Below, one piece after another: positions 26,672 through 35,094 of a stretch of DNA of 64,000 nucleotides. Numbering within the stretch: position 1 is the stretch's first letter; each line of letters starts with the position of its first letter. The notes under the pieces are model-generated. The model saw nothing but the letters and a program-made list of their open reading frames with translations. It ran no database searches and had not been told where the DNA came from. The position numbers and the translations under genes were made by a program. Source of the stretch: Sphingopyxis italica (GTDB taxonomy: Bacteria > Pseudomonadota > Alphaproteobacteria > Sphingomonadales > Sphingomonadaceae); the NCBI RefSeq assembly GCF_011926545.1, contig NZ_JAATIT010000001.1:1568469-1632468 (forward strand), read 5' to 3'.

Positions 26672-27790
26672 ATGCCTTTGTATCACAATGACGACCAGGC
26701 GATGCTCAAGGACAGCGTCGCTCCTTTTGTGGCCGAACAGGCGCCGGTCTCGCACCTCCGCAAGCTGCGCGACTCCGCCGACGCCACCGGCTTCTCGCGC
26801 GACCTCTGGGCGCAGTTCACCGAAATGGGCCTGCCCGGCATGCTCGTTCCCGAGGCGCATGGCGGGCTCGGCATGGGGCATATGGAAGCGGGCATCGTGC
26901 TCGAGGAAATCGGCCGCAACCTGACCCCGTCGCCCTTCCTGTCGACCGGCGTCGGCGCGGTCGCCGCACTCGCGAAGGCGGGCGGGACGCAGGCGGGCCG
27001 CTGGCTCCCCGCCATTGCTTCCGGAGAGGCGATCGTCGCGCTCGCGATCGACGAGGGCGCCAAGCACCGCCCCGACCGCATCGCGACGACCGCGACGCGC
27101 GCGGGCAACGGGTTTCGGTTGGACGGCAAGAAGAGCTTCGTCCTCCACGGCCATGTCGCCGATATGAGCATCGTCGCGGCGAAGACCGACGGCGGGATCA
27201 CTTTGTTCGCGGTGCCGAAGGATGCGAAGGGCGTCACCGCCGACCCGCGCCGCCTCGTCGACAGCAGCTTGGCGAGTCATGTCACGCTCGACGGCGTCGA
27301 GGTCGACGCTGACGCGGTGATCGGCGAGGTCGATGCGGGCGGCGAAATCCTCGACGCGCTGCTCGCCGCGACGCGCACCGGCGCCGCCGCCGAAATGGTC
27401 GGCGTCGGGCAGGGCGCGATGGACATGACGGTGAATTACCTCAAGGAACGCAAGCAGTTCGGCAAGCTGATCGGCGAGTTCCAGGGCCTTCAGCACCGCG
27501 CCGCGCATCTCTACGGCGAGATGGAAGTCGCGCGCGCGACGGTGATGAAGGCGCAGCAGCTTTTGGATGAAGGCAGCGAGGGCGCGAAGCTGATGGTCTC
27601 GGTCGCCAAGGCCAAGGCCGGCCGCGCCGCGAACCTCGCGGTGCGCGAGGGCGTGCAGATGCACGGCGGCATCGGCATGACCGACGAATATGACATCGGC
27701 CTCTACATGAAACGCGACCGTGCGCTCGCCGAATATATGGGCGATGTGCATTATCACATCGACCAGGTCGCGCGGATGAACGGCTACTGA
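26672..27790 (+). CDS. Acyl-CoA dehydrogenase, second subunit of the pair
   Basis: 372 residues, shorter and more divergent than its partner. The N-terminal helical domain (MPEAHGGLG-type block PEAHGGLGMGHMEAGIVLEE) and the C-terminal domain (YLKERKQFGKLIGEFQGLQH, QMHGGIGMTDEYDIGLYMKR) are intact, but the middle beta domain has drifted from the TEPGSGSD consensus (IDEGAKHRP in its place). That asymmetry is usual in heteromeric pairs, where one subunit carries the active site. The gene follows 25487-26668 by 3 bases. Confidence 0.88.
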   Translation: MPLYHNDDQAMLKDSVAPFVAEQAPVSHLRKLRDSADATGFSRDLWAQFTEMGLPGMLVPEAHGGLGMGHMEAGIVLEEIGRNLTPSPFLSTGVGAVAALAKAGGTQAGRWLPAIASGEAIVALAIDEGAKHRPDRIATTATRAGNGFRLDGKKSFVLHGHVADMSIVAAKTDGGITLFAVPKDAKGVTADPRRLVDSSLASHVTLDGVEVDADAVIGEVDAGGEILDALLAATRTGAAAEMVGVGQGAMDMTVNYLKERKQFGKLIGEFQGLQHRAAHLYGEMEVARATVMKAQQLLDEGSEGAKLMVSVAKAKAGRAANLAVREGVQMHGGIGMTDEYDIGLYMKRDRALAEYMGDVHYHIDQVARMNGY

Positions 27791-27802
27791 CCTTGCGGGG
27801 TC

Positions 27803-27891
27803 AATAAATAGGGACAGTCCCTATTTTTCTGCAAACCGACCCCGCTGCCGCAAACAATGTGAACGAAAAATAGGGACTGTCCCTATTTATT
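27803..27891. repeat. Inverted pair of AAATAGGGAC palindromes (REP/RAYT type), locus 2
   Basis: Copies at 27806-27826 (central A) and 27868-27888 (central T) are exact mirror images, about 41 bases apart, as at 20282-20371. The pair sits in the 118-base gap between the acyl-CoA dehydrogenase and the SDR gene, close enough to affect their joint transcript. Confidence 0.85.
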
Positions 27892-27908
27892 GGCAGAGAG
27901 CCCAACCC

Positions 27909-28712
27909 ATGAACCTCCAAGACATGTTCGGCCTCGACGGCCGCATCGCGCTCGTCACCGGCGGCTCGCGCGGGATCGGCAAGATGATCGTCGAGGGCTA
28001 TCTCGCCGCGGGCGCCGCGCGCGTCTACATCTCGGCGCGCAAGAGCGCGCAGATCGAGGAAGCCGTCGCCGATTTCGAAACGCGCTATCCGGGCAAGGTC
28101 ATCGGACTCCCTGTGGATCTCGCGACCGTCGAGGGCTGCCGCGCGCTCGCCAAGGAACTCGAAGCGCGCGAGGAGCGGCTCGACATCCTCGTCAACAATG
28201 CCGGCGCCGCCTGGGGCGAACCCTTCGAGGGTTTCCCTGAGGCCGGCTGGGACAAGGTGATGGACATCAACGTCAAATCGCCCTTCTTCCTCACCCAGGC
28301 GCTCCACGGGCTGCTCAAGGCCGGCGGCTCGCACGACCGCCCGGCGAAGGTGATCAACATCGGCTCGATCGACGGCCAGCGGCTCAACCCGTGGGAAACC
28401 TATAGCTATCATGCGTCGAAGGCCGCGATCCTCTATCTCACCAAGCGCCTCGCGGCGCGGCTGGTCACCGACCATATCCTCGTCACCGCGATCGCGCCCG
28501 GCGCCTTCCAGTCGGATATGAACAAGGCCGCGCGCGACCATGGCGACGCGGTCGCCAAGAGCATTCCGGTCAAGCGCATCGGCGTGCCCGAGGACATGGC
28601 CGGCGCCGCGATCTTCCTCGCGTCGAAGGCGGGCGATTATGTCGTCGGCGATACGATCACCGTCGATGGCGGGCTCGTCCACGGCGATGTGCGGACCAGC
28701 ATCGACGCCTGA
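27909..28712 (+). CDS. Short-chain dehydrogenase/reductase (RhlG-like)
   Basis: 267 residues. TGGSRGIG cofactor motif, SARKSAQIEEA (Arg for NADPH), LVNNAGAAWGEPF, NIGSIDGQ with the catalytic Ser, and YSYHASKAAILYLTKRLA. The overall pattern resembles RhlG-type 3-ketoacyl reductases. It follows the acyl-CoA dehydrogenase pair on the same strand after the repeat pair, and would reduce or oxidise a 3-oxo/3-hydroxyacyl intermediate; the substrate is inferred. Confidence 0.87.
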   Translation: MNLQDMFGLDGRIALVTGGSRGIGKMIVEGYLAAGAARVYISARKSAQIEEAVADFETRYPGKVIGLPVDLATVEGCRALAKELEAREERLDILVNNAGAAWGEPFEGFPEAGWDKVMDINVKSPFFLTQALHGLLKAGGSHDRPAKVINIGSIDGQRLNPWETYSYHASKAAILYLTKRLAARLVTDHILVTAIAPGAFQSDMNKAARDHGDAVAKSIPVKRIGVPEDMAGAAIFLASKAGDYVVGDTITVDGGLVHGDVRTSIDA

Positions 28713-28767
28713 TCTCGCTCTCCCTGCCATCGTCACCCTCGAACGAGACACGTGGCTGTTCGACTTG

Positions 28768-28823
28768 ATCCGGGGTCCATGACCGCGCCGGTAGAATGGA
28801 TGCCGGATCAAGTCCGGCATGAC
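28768..28823. repeat. GATCCGG/CCGGATC palindromic repeat
   Basis: CTTGATCCGGGGTCCATG and TGGATGCCGGATCAAG are inverted arms; the second also forms its own hairpin with TCCGGCATG. One copy in this window. Confidence 0.6.
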
Positions 28824-28836
28824 GAAATTGGGGAAA

Positions 28837-28888
28837 TTGACTCAATAATCTCCTTGGTGTATTATATAACTAATGCACTAAGGAGATT
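28837..28888 (+). promoter_or_regulatory. Sigma-70-type promoter overlapped by a large 42-bp dyad
   Basis: TTGACT (28837-28842), a 17-base spacer and TATTAT (28860-28865) form a near-consensus promoter. It is overlapped by an inverted repeat with 18-bp arms: AATCTCCTTGGTGTATTA (28847-28864) and TAATGCACTAAGGAGATT (28871-28888), 16 of 18 positions matching, spacer TATAAC. The right arm includes the AAGGAG ribosome-binding site of the lipoprotein gene. The inner GTGTATTA/TAATGCAC part recalls operators of YtrA-type GntR regulators. Confidence 0.7.
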
Positions 28889-28892
28889 GGCC

Positions 28893-29411
28893 ATGCGTCT
28901 CGCGTTCCTCATTCCCCCGATCATGCTCCTCGCCGCCTGCGGGTCGGAGGAGAAGAAGGCCGGGGAGGGCACCGAAGTCTCGATCAACGCCGAGGGCGAC
29001 GGCGGCGGCATCAAGATCCAGACCGGCAAGGATGGCGGCAAGATCCGCATCGGCGGCGATGGCGCCGCGATCAATATCGACGTCCCCGATTTCGTCGACC
29101 TCGACGTCGCGAGCGACTTCGACATCGATGGGGTCAAGCTCTACCCCGGAAGCAACGTCACGACGGTCAACGTCGATGCGAGTGACAAGAATGGTGCCGA
29201 CAAGGCGCGGGTCGAACTCGGCTTCACCTCGCCCGCCGCGCCCGCGAAAGCGGCCGACTGGATGGCCGGCGAATTTGCGAAGCAAGGCATCAAGGTCACG
29301 CGCACCGGCGACACGCTCGCGGGCAAGGACAAGGACGGCGCCGACTTCACGATCAAATTCGCCCCCGACGGCGCGAACGCCAAGGGTGAAGTGGTGATTA
29401 CGAAGGTTTGA
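28893..29411 (+). CDS. Predicted lipoprotein, low-complexity glycine-rich N-terminal half
   Basis: 172 residues. MRLAFLIPPIMLLAACGSEE is a lipoprotein signal with lipobox LAAC. Residues about 30-80 are made of Gly/Asp/Ile-rich repeats (GGGIKIQTGKDGGKIRIGGD) likely to form a short beta-helix, followed by a domain ending KGEVVITKV. No family recognised. ATG 28893 was chosen because AAGGAG (28880-28885) is well spaced and the signal peptide starts there. Expression is probably switched by the dyad that overlaps its promoter. Confidence 0.75.
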   Translation: MRLAFLIPPIMLLAACGSEEKKAGEGTEVSINAEGDGGGIKIQTGKDGGKIRIGGDGAAINIDVPDFVDLDVASDFDIDGVKLYPGSNVTTVNVDASDKNGADKARVELGFTSPAAPAKAADWMAGEFAKQGIKVTRTGDTLAGKDKDGADFTIKFAPDGANAKGEVVITKV

Positions 29412-29419
29412 CCCAAAAA

Positions 29420-29543
29420 CCCGTTCGTCCTGAGGAGCCATTGAGCTTGTCGAAATGGCGTCTCGAAGGACGGTGGCGCGGCGTTGCGTCCTTCGAGACG
29501 GGCCTTCGCATCCGCTCAGTCCCTCCTCAGGACAAACGGCTAT
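29420..29543. repeat. GTCCTGAGGA / TCTCGAAGGAC nested inverted repeat
   Basis: Outer arms CCGTTCGTCCTGAGGAG and CTCCTCAGGACAAACGG and inner arms GTCTCGAAGGACG and CGTCCTTCGAGAC form a nested structure between the convergent lipoprotein and ppc genes. It may serve both transcript ends. Confidence 0.75.
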
Positions 29544-29549
29544 GGTTGT

Positions 29550-32228
29550 TTACCCGCTATTCCTCAGCGCCGTCGCGATCGCGTTGATCGTCAGCTGGAT
29601 GCCCTCGGCGATGCGCGGGTCGGTTTCGCCCGCGCGGTGGCGCTTCATCAGCTCGATCTGGAGCAGGTTCAGCGGCTCGATATAGGGCAGGCGCAGCCGG
29701 ATCGACGCCTCGAGCGCCGGATTCTTCTCGAGCAACCGTGTCTGGCCCGTGATGTCGAGCAGCCCGTCATGCGCGCGGTTCCACCCGTCGCGGATGCGCG
29801 TGAAGATCGCATCATGCCCGTCGATGCCGCCGGCGAGTTCGGCATAGCGCGCCGCGATGCCCATGTCGGATTTCGCGAGCACCATCTCCATATTGCCGAG
29901 CAAAGCCGCAAAGAACGGCCAGCCCGCCGCCATGTCTGAGAGAAGCGCCTTGTCCTCGAACGCCGCGAAACCCTCGCCCGTCCCGTACCAGCCGGGCAGC
30001 ATCGCGCGCGACTGCGCCCAGCTGAACACCCAGGGGATCGCGCGCAGATCCTCGATCGCGCTCGACTTGGTGCGGCTCGACGGCCGCGACCCGATCTTGA
30101 GCCCCGCGATCTCGGCGATCGGCGTCATCGCGCGAAAGAAATCCTTGAACGCCGGCGTATCGTAGACCAGCCCGCGATAAGCGGCGAAGGCGCCATCGGA
30201 CAGCTGGTCCATCGCGGTGGTATAGCGCGCCGCATCCTTGTCGCTCAGCGCCTCGGGCTCGAGGCTCGCGAGCAGGCTCGCCGACACCATCGCCTCGAGG
30301 TTCGTCGCCGCGCTGTCGACCGTGCCATATTTGGCGGCGATCACCTCGCCCTGTTCGGTGATGCGGATGCGCCCCTGCACCGTCCCCGCGGGCTGCGCGC
30401 GGATCGCGGCAAAGGCGCTGCCGCCGCCGCGCCCGACCGCGCCGCCGCGGCCGTGGAACAATTGCATCGCGGTGTCGGCCTCTTCGAACACCGGGGTCAG
30501 CGCCTGCGACGCCTGATGCAGCCCCCAGGTCGAAGTCAGGTAACCGCCGTCCTTGTTCGAATCCGAATAACCGATCATCACTTCCTGATGCCCGCGCTGG
30601 CCGATTTGGGGGCCGATTTCGGGCATGGCGAAATAGCGCGCCATGATCGCGGGCGCGCGGTCGAGGTCGGCGATCGTCTCGAACAAGGGCACGACCATCA
30701 GGTTCGATTGGCCCGCCGCGTCGCCGCTGCGCCACAATCCCGCCTCGCGCGCGAGGACATGGACCTCGAGCAGGTCGGACAATTCCTGCGCCATGCTGAT
30801 GATCCACTGGCAGATCGCATCCTCGCCCAGCCGCGCCCGCACATCGGCGGCAGCGTGGACGATCGCGAGTTCGCCCGCGGTCTCGTCGCTCCACTGGTGC
30901 CAAGGCGCGGCGAGCGGCCGGTCGCTCGCGAGCTCGGCGGTGAGCAGCGCGACCCGCTCCTCTTCGCCCAGCGCCAGATAGTCGGCGCACACGCCCGATA
31001 CCGCCAGCAGCTCGGCGAGCACGCGCTCGTGCACCGCGCTATTCTGCCGCATGTCGAGCGTCGCGAGGTGAAAACCGAACACCTCGACCGCGCGGATCAG
31101 CCGCCCTAGCGCGCCGATGCCCGCGAACTGCCCCTTGCCGCTCGCCGACAGCCCGCCCGCGATGGTGACGAGGTCGCGGCGGAATTCGGCGGGGGTGGCA
31201 TAGGCTTCGCCCTTCAGCGCGGCGGGGCGCGGGGGCGCCTTGCCGGCGATCGCCAGATATGTAGCCGACAGCCGTGCATAGATGCCCGACAGCGCGCGGC
31301 GATAGGGCTCGTCGCCGCGGCTCGGCGCGGTATCGCCGCTCGCCTCGGCGAGTTCCTTGACCGCTTGCGGCACCGACGCAAGGCTCGACGACACCGACAA
31401 TTCGGCGCCGAGCGCGTGGACCTGATCGATATAATGGCCGAGCACCGCCGCGGCGTTGCGCGCCGTCGCTTGTCGCAGCGTCTCGGCGGTGACGAAGGGA
31501 TTGCCGTCGCGGTCGCCGCCGATCCAGCTGCCGACGCGCAGGAAGGGTGCGGGGCGCTGCCCCAGTTCCTTCTCCCAGCGCGCATAAAGCTTGGGCACCA
31601 CGGGCAGGAAGACATCGCGCAAATAGGTGAGCGCGTTGTCGATCTCGTCGGCGACGAACAATTTCTCGGTGCGCAGCGGGCGCGTTTGCCACAGCAGAAC
31701 GACCTGCCGCCGGATCGCTTCCTCGATCACATCGCCCTCGGGGGTTTCGTCGAGCCCGGCGTCGCGCATCCGCATCAATTCGGCGACGCGGTTCTTGTGG
31801 TCGAGCACCGATTTGCGGCGCACCTCGGTCGGGTGCGCGGTGAGCACCGGCGCGACGAGCGAGGCGCCGAGCAGCGCCGCGATCGCGTCCTCATCGATCG
31901 CGTCGCCCTTCAGCTTCTCGATCGCCGCCGCGACCGTCGCCTCGGGCTCGGCCGCCACGCCCTGCCGGTCCTCGGCGAGATTCGCGAGCATCGAAAACAG
32001 CATGAAACCGCGCACGAAGGCGATCGTGTCGTCGAGGCTCAGCGCATCGAGCCCCGGGTCGATCGCCTCCGCCCCCGCGATCCCGCGATGCCGGTCGACG
32101 CTGGACGAGCGGATATATTCGGTCTGACGGAACAATTTGTCGCCGCCATAGGCGCGGATGACGTCGCCGAGGATCCGCCCCAAATAGCGGATGTCGGGAT
32201 TTTGCGAGATCTGGATAGGCGGGCCCAT
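29550..32228 (-). CDS. ppc: Phosphoenolpyruvate carboxylase
   Basis: 892 residues from ATG 32228. It carboxylates PEP to oxaloacetate, replenishing the TCA cycle. Signatures: VLTAHPTEVRRKS (catalytic His), GGDRDGNPFVT, MIGYSDSNKDGGYLTSTW, FHGRGGAVGRGGG and QPAGTVQGRIRITEQGEVI; it ends in RNSG, where the C-terminal Asn is typical. The start was placed at the M of MGPPIQISQNPDIRYLG; upstream in-frame ATGs at 32273 and 32333 give unlikely basic extensions. No clear ribosome-binding site precedes the chosen start. Confidence 0.95.
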   Translation of the reverse strand: MGPPIQISQNPDIRYLGRILGDVIRAYGGDKLFRQTEYIRSSSVDRHRGIAGAEAIDPGLDALSLDDTIAFVRGFMLFSMLANLAEDRQGVAAEPEATVAAAIEKLKGDAIDEDAIAALLGASLVAPVLTAHPTEVRRKSVLDHKNRVAELMRMRDAGLDETPEGDVIEEAIRRQVVLLWQTRPLRTEKLFVADEIDNALTYLRDVFLPVVPKLYARWEKELGQRPAPFLRVGSWIGGDRDGNPFVTAETLRQATARNAAAVLGHYIDQVHALGAELSVSSSLASVPQAVKELAEASGDTAPSRGDEPYRRALSGIYARLSATYLAIAGKAPPRPAALKGEAYATPAEFRRDLVTIAGGLSASGKGQFAGIGALGRLIRAVEVFGFHLATLDMRQNSAVHERVLAELLAVSGVCADYLALGEEERVALLTAELASDRPLAAPWHQWSDETAGELAIVHAAADVRARLGEDAICQWIISMAQELSDLLEVHVLAREAGLWRSGDAAGQSNLMVVPLFETIADLDRAPAIMARYFAMPEIGPQIGQRGHQEVMIGYSDSNKDGGYLTSTWGLHQASQALTPVFEEADTAMQLFHGRGGAVGRGGGSAFAAIRAQPAGTVQGRIRITEQGEVIAAKYGTVDSAATNLEAMVSASLLASLEPEALSDKDAARYTTAMDQLSDGAFAAYRGLVYDTPAFKDFFRAMTPIAEIAGLKIGSRPSSRTKSSAIEDLRAIPWVFSWAQSRAMLPGWYGTGEGFAAFEDKALLSDMAAGWPFFAALLGNMEMVLAKSDMGIAARYAELAGGIDGHDAIFTRIRDGWNRAHDGLLDITGQTRLLEKNPALEASIRLRLPYIEPLNLLQIELMKRHRAGETDPRIAEGIQLTINAIATALRNSG

Positions 32229-32290
32229 GCGCCGTTTGCTGCACTTGCGAAGGCGCAGCGTCAAGCCGCGCATAGCTATGCGCCCTCCAC

Positions 32291-32374
32291 CCCCGTCATC
32301 CCGGCGAAGGCCGGGATCTCGCCGGTGCGTCATGTTGCGAGGTCGAGATTCCGGCCTTCGCCGGAATGACGAAC
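32291..32374. repeat. GTCATCCCGGCGAAGGCCGG palindromic repeat, copy 1
   Basis: CCCGTCATCCCGGCGAAGGC and GCCTTCGCCGGAATGACG are opposed arms with inner GAGAT/ATCTC. It fills the space between the ppc start and the YbaY-like gene. A shortened copy is at 49156-49217. Confidence 0.8.
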
Positions 32375-32382
32375 TGGGGGGA

Positions 32383-32796
32383 TCAGTTCGTCTTGACGAG
32401 GTTGAGCATGCCCATATCGACCGTCGAACCGCTTGTGAACGTAACGGAGTTGCGCGTGTCGGTGATGAACATCAGCTTGCCGTCGGCGCCGGTGATCCGC
32501 GCCGACACCGCATAGCTGTGGCGCGGGTCGAGGTCGGCGCGGTCGACCGTCAATGCGAAGGCAAAGGGAACCTGCTTGCCGCCGGCAGCGAAACGCTGGC
32601 TCGCAAGCGTCCGCGACGGCGCATCGGCCAGGCTGACGTCGTCGAGCTTCACCTCGATCCGGGCGGTCGGCGGCAGCGCGATGCGCTCGCGATAGGTGAC
32701 GCTGCCGGTGACGGCGATCGTCCGCTCGGCGGGCGCGGTGCTGGCGCAAGCGGAAAGGGCAAAAGCCGAAATCCCGAGGAAGATTGTGCGAACCAT
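32383..32796 (-). CDS. YbaY-like lipoprotein
   Basis: 137 residues. Signal MVRTIFLGISAFALSACAST with lipobox LSAC, followed by VTGSVTYRERIALPPTARIE, LDDVSLADAP and FALTVDRADLDPRHSYAVSA, the pattern of the YbaY/YscW-like lipoprotein domain (a beta sandwich). Enterobacterial YbaY is an outer-membrane lipoprotein linked to glycine-zipper/osmotic stress; function here is unknown. It stands alone between repeats. Confidence 0.8.
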   Translation of the reverse strand: MVRTIFLGISAFALSACASTAPAERTIAVTGSVTYRERIALPPTARIEVKLDDVSLADAPSRTLASQRFAAGGKQVPFAFALTVDRADLDPRHSYAVSARITGADGKLMFITDTRNSVTFTSGSTVDMGMLNLVKTN

Positions 32797-33173
32797 TATA
32801 CGTCTCCTTTAACGCCTCCGAAGTCAGAGGTTTACAGTGCGCAAACCGGTGATGGAAGGCCGCTATCGCTCGGTTGCCGCCGCTCGAAACGAACGGACCG
32901 TGAGGATCGCCGCAAACGACCGGAAGCTGCCGTCGCATTCCTTCTTACTTCGTCATTCCCGCGAAAGCGGGAACCCAGGGTGGGATCGGCCGACGCACGC
33001 TCCGGGTTCCCGCTTTCGCGGGAATGACGCGAAAGAAATGCCGCTCATTGACGCCCTGGCGACCTTTTCGAACGCTTCGGCTGGCGGGACGCCGATGCAA
33101 CGGAACGACCGTCGCGAGCAGCCGTTGTCGGAATCACTCAAGGGTGGTTCGCCCTCGCCGTCGGAGAGAGAAT
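32797..33173. other. 377-base gap without a protein gene
   Basis: Apart from the GTCATTCCCGCG repeat at 32951-33030, I see no coding frame with a ribosome-binding site and no RNA gene. The left end must carry the promoter of the YbaY-like gene on the minus strand, and the right end that of the entericidin gene. Confidence 0.6.
32951..33030. repeat. GTCATTCCCGCGAAAGCGGG palindromic repeat, copy 1
   Basis: CGTCATTCCCGCGAAAGCGG + GAACCC and GGGTTCCCGCTTTCGCGGGA + ATGACG are near-perfect arms around a 30-base centre; each arm is itself a small hairpin. Copy 2 is at 50150-50226. Confidence 0.85.
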
Positions 33174-33305
33174 ATGAAAAAGCTTTTTACAATTTTCGCA
33201 ATTAGCGGCTCGCTGATCCTGTCTGCTTGCAACACGGTTGAAGGTGCAGGAAAAGACGTCGAATCCGCTGCGGACTGTGCTGATGGAGTCGAAGGCAACT
33301 GCTAA
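33174..33305 (+). CDS. Entericidin A/B-family lipoprotein
   Basis: 43 residues, MKKLFTIFAISGSLILSACN followed by TVEGAGKDVESAADCADGVE and GNC. The signal ends in lipobox LSAC and the mature TVEGAGKDVESA is the entericidin core. Entericidins are tiny envelope lipoproteins; EcnA/EcnB act as an antidote/toxin pair in enteric bacteria, while single copies are common in alphaproteobacteria with unknown roles. GGAGAGAG precedes the start. The reading frame is AT-richer than its surroundings. Confidence 0.85.
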   Translation: MKKLFTIFAISGSLILSACNTVEGAGKDVESAADCADGVEGNC

Positions 33306-33329
33306 TCGCAGTGCTGGCCCGGCCGTTTA

Positions 33330-33358
33330 ATCCTCCCTGTGGCGATGCCACGGGGAGG
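33330..33358. repeat. TCCTCCC hairpin repeat
   Basis: TCCTCCCTGTGGC and GCCACGGGGAGGA form a strong 13-bp stem with one mismatch around GAT, 25 bases after the entericidin stop. No T-run follows, so it is a repeat element rather than a standard terminator. Confidence 0.65.
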
Positions 33359-33485
33359 ACGCGCCGCCGCGAAGCGGGGGTGAAGGGTCGGCGACGGTAG
33401 CGCCAAAGGCTCCGCCGTCTCGCTTTGCGTTGTCACCTCGCCATCGCTGCACCGCCAAGCTGCCCGGGCCAAATGCCGGTGCCGC

Positions 33486-34052
33486 CTACCCCTCCAGCTC
33501 GACATCCCAATAAAGCCAGTCGATCCAGCTCGTGTGCAGATAGTTGGGCGGAAAAGCCCGGCCATTGTCCTGCAACTGCCAGCTCGTCGGGCGCCACGGC
33601 TGGCGATAGAGCGGCATCCGCGCCTGTTGCGGGGTGCGGCCCCCCTTCTTGAGATTGCACGGCGCGCAGGCGGTGGCGACATTCTCCCACGTCGTGCGTC
33701 CGCCCAGCCGGCGCGGCACGACATGATCGAAGGTCAGGTCCTTGCCCGACCCGCAATATTGGCACGCGAAGCGGTCGCGCAGGAACAGGTTGAATCGCGT
33801 GAAGGCGGGATGCTCCGACGGCTTCACATATTGGCGCAGCGCAATGACGCTCGGGATCGCCATCGTTCGCGTCGGCGAGTGAATTTCGCGCTCGTAATTC
33901 TCGACGATGGTGACGCGGTCGAGGAATACCGCCTTCACCGCGGTCTGCCAGGGCCAGAGGCTCAGCGGATAATAGCTCAGCGGCGTATAATCGGCGTTGA
34001 GAACAAGCGCCGGACAGCTATCGGGATGCCGGGCAAGATCGGGATGGAACAT
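33486..34052 (-). CDS. HNH endonuclease
   Basis: 188 residues. The N-terminal ALVLNADYTPLSYYPLSLWP leads to a zinc-bound HNH domain: CQYCG, DLTFDHVVPRRLGG with the catalytic His, WENVATACAPCNLKKGGRTP. The two CxxC pairs hold zinc. It is the widespread stand-alone chromosomal HNH protein of proteobacteria (function not established), not a mobile-element nuclease; no phage or restriction genes are near. ATG 34052 fits the family start. Confidence 0.9.
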   Translation of the reverse strand: MFHPDLARHPDSCPALVLNADYTPLSYYPLSLWPWQTAVKAVFLDRVTIVENYEREIHSPTRTMAIPSVIALRQYVKPSEHPAFTRFNLFLRDRFACQYCGSGKDLTFDHVVPRRLGGRTTWENVATACAPCNLKKGGRTPQQARMPLYRQPWRPTSWQLQDNGRAFPPNYLHTSWIDWLYWDVELEG

Positions 34053-34233
34053 GGCTAGGTAACGCTGCCCCCTTTGATCGCGGGATGGCGCGCCACTGCC
34101 GTTCCTGCATGACACCGTCATTACATGCCGCATCAGATTCTGACGTCAAGGGGCTTGTGCGCGCAAGATATGGAATGATTGCCTTTGACTCGCCACCGCA
34201 TATGGATTCATGGGATCAGGTGAGGATCCTATC

Positions 34234-35085
34234 ATGTTGACGCGTTTCGCCCCCAGCCCGACCGGCGAGCTTCACCTCGGCCATGCCTATAGCGCGGTGC
34301 TCGCGCATGATGCTGCGCGCGGGGCGGGCGGGCGGTTTATGATCCGCATCGACGATATCGACGGCAGCCGTTCGCGGGAGGAATTTATCGGCGCGTCGCT
34401 CGCCGATCTGGCGTGGCTCGGCATCGACTGGGACGGCGACCCGGTGCGCCAGTCGGCGCGGCTCGGCGCCTATGCCGCCGCACTCGACGATCTGCGATCG
34501 CGCGGCCTCGTCTATCCCTGCTTCTGCACCCGCGCCGACATCGCGGCCAGCCTGTCGGCGCCGCATGGTCCTTCGGGCGCCGTCTATCCCGGAACTTGCC
34601 GCGACCTGCCCGATGTGGATCGCGAACGGCGCATGGCGGCCGAACCGCATTGCTGGCGGCTCGACATGGCGCGCGCGGTCACGGAAACGGGCGAACTTGA
34701 ATGGGAAGAAATGGGGCAGGGGCGCCGCATCGCCGACGGCCAAGCCCACGGCGATATCGTCCTCGCGCGCAAGGACGCGCCCGCCAGCTATCATCTCGCG
34801 AGCACGCTCGACGACGCCGCGATGGGCGCGACGCACGTCATCCGCGGCGCCGACCTGATCGCCTCGGCCGACGTCCATCGGCTGCTGCAGGCGCTGCTCG
34901 GTCTGCCGACGCCACTCTATCGTCACCACGCGCTCGTCTGCGGCCCCGACGGCAAAAGACTCGCCAAGCGCGACACCGCCGCATCGCTCGCCTCGCTCCG
35001 CGCAGCCGGGATCGACGGCCGCGCGCTTGCCGCCGATCTCGCCGCCGACCGGCTTCCCACTGGCTATTCGCTCCGGAAGTCCTAA
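34234..35085 (+). CDS. gluQ: Glutamyl-Q tRNA(Asp) synthetase
   Basis: 283 residues, the short GluRS-like enzyme without the anticodon domain. It attaches glutamate to queuosine at position 34 of tRNA-Asp. RFAPSPTGELHLGHAYSA holds the HxGH motif, CFCTRAD with YPGTCR gives the zinc ligands (CxC, Y, C), and GKRLAKRD is the KMSKS equivalent. ATG 34234 was preferred to 34210 because AGGTGAGG then has normal spacing and the protein begins right at the Rossmann strand. It needs queuosine-modified tRNA; a VUT-type precursor transporter lies at 42494. Confidence 0.92.
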   Translation: MLTRFAPSPTGELHLGHAYSAVLAHDAARGAGGRFMIRIDDIDGSRSREEFIGASLADLAWLGIDWDGDPVRQSARLGAYAAALDDLRSRGLVYPCFCTRADIAASLSAPHGPSGAVYPGTCRDLPDVDRERRMAAEPHCWRLDMARAVTETGELEWEEMGQGRRIADGQAHGDIVLARKDAPASYHLASTLDDAAMGATHVIRGADLIASADVHRLLQALLGLPTPLYRHHALVCGPDGKRLAKRDTAASLASLRAAGIDGRALAADLAADRLPTGYSLRKS

Positions 35086-35094
35086 ATAGGGAGT

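Noticed and set aside
33486-34052. HNH gene as part of a phage or restriction system
   Set aside because: Neighbours are housekeeping genes, and the protein matches the widespread stand-alone chromosomal HNH family.
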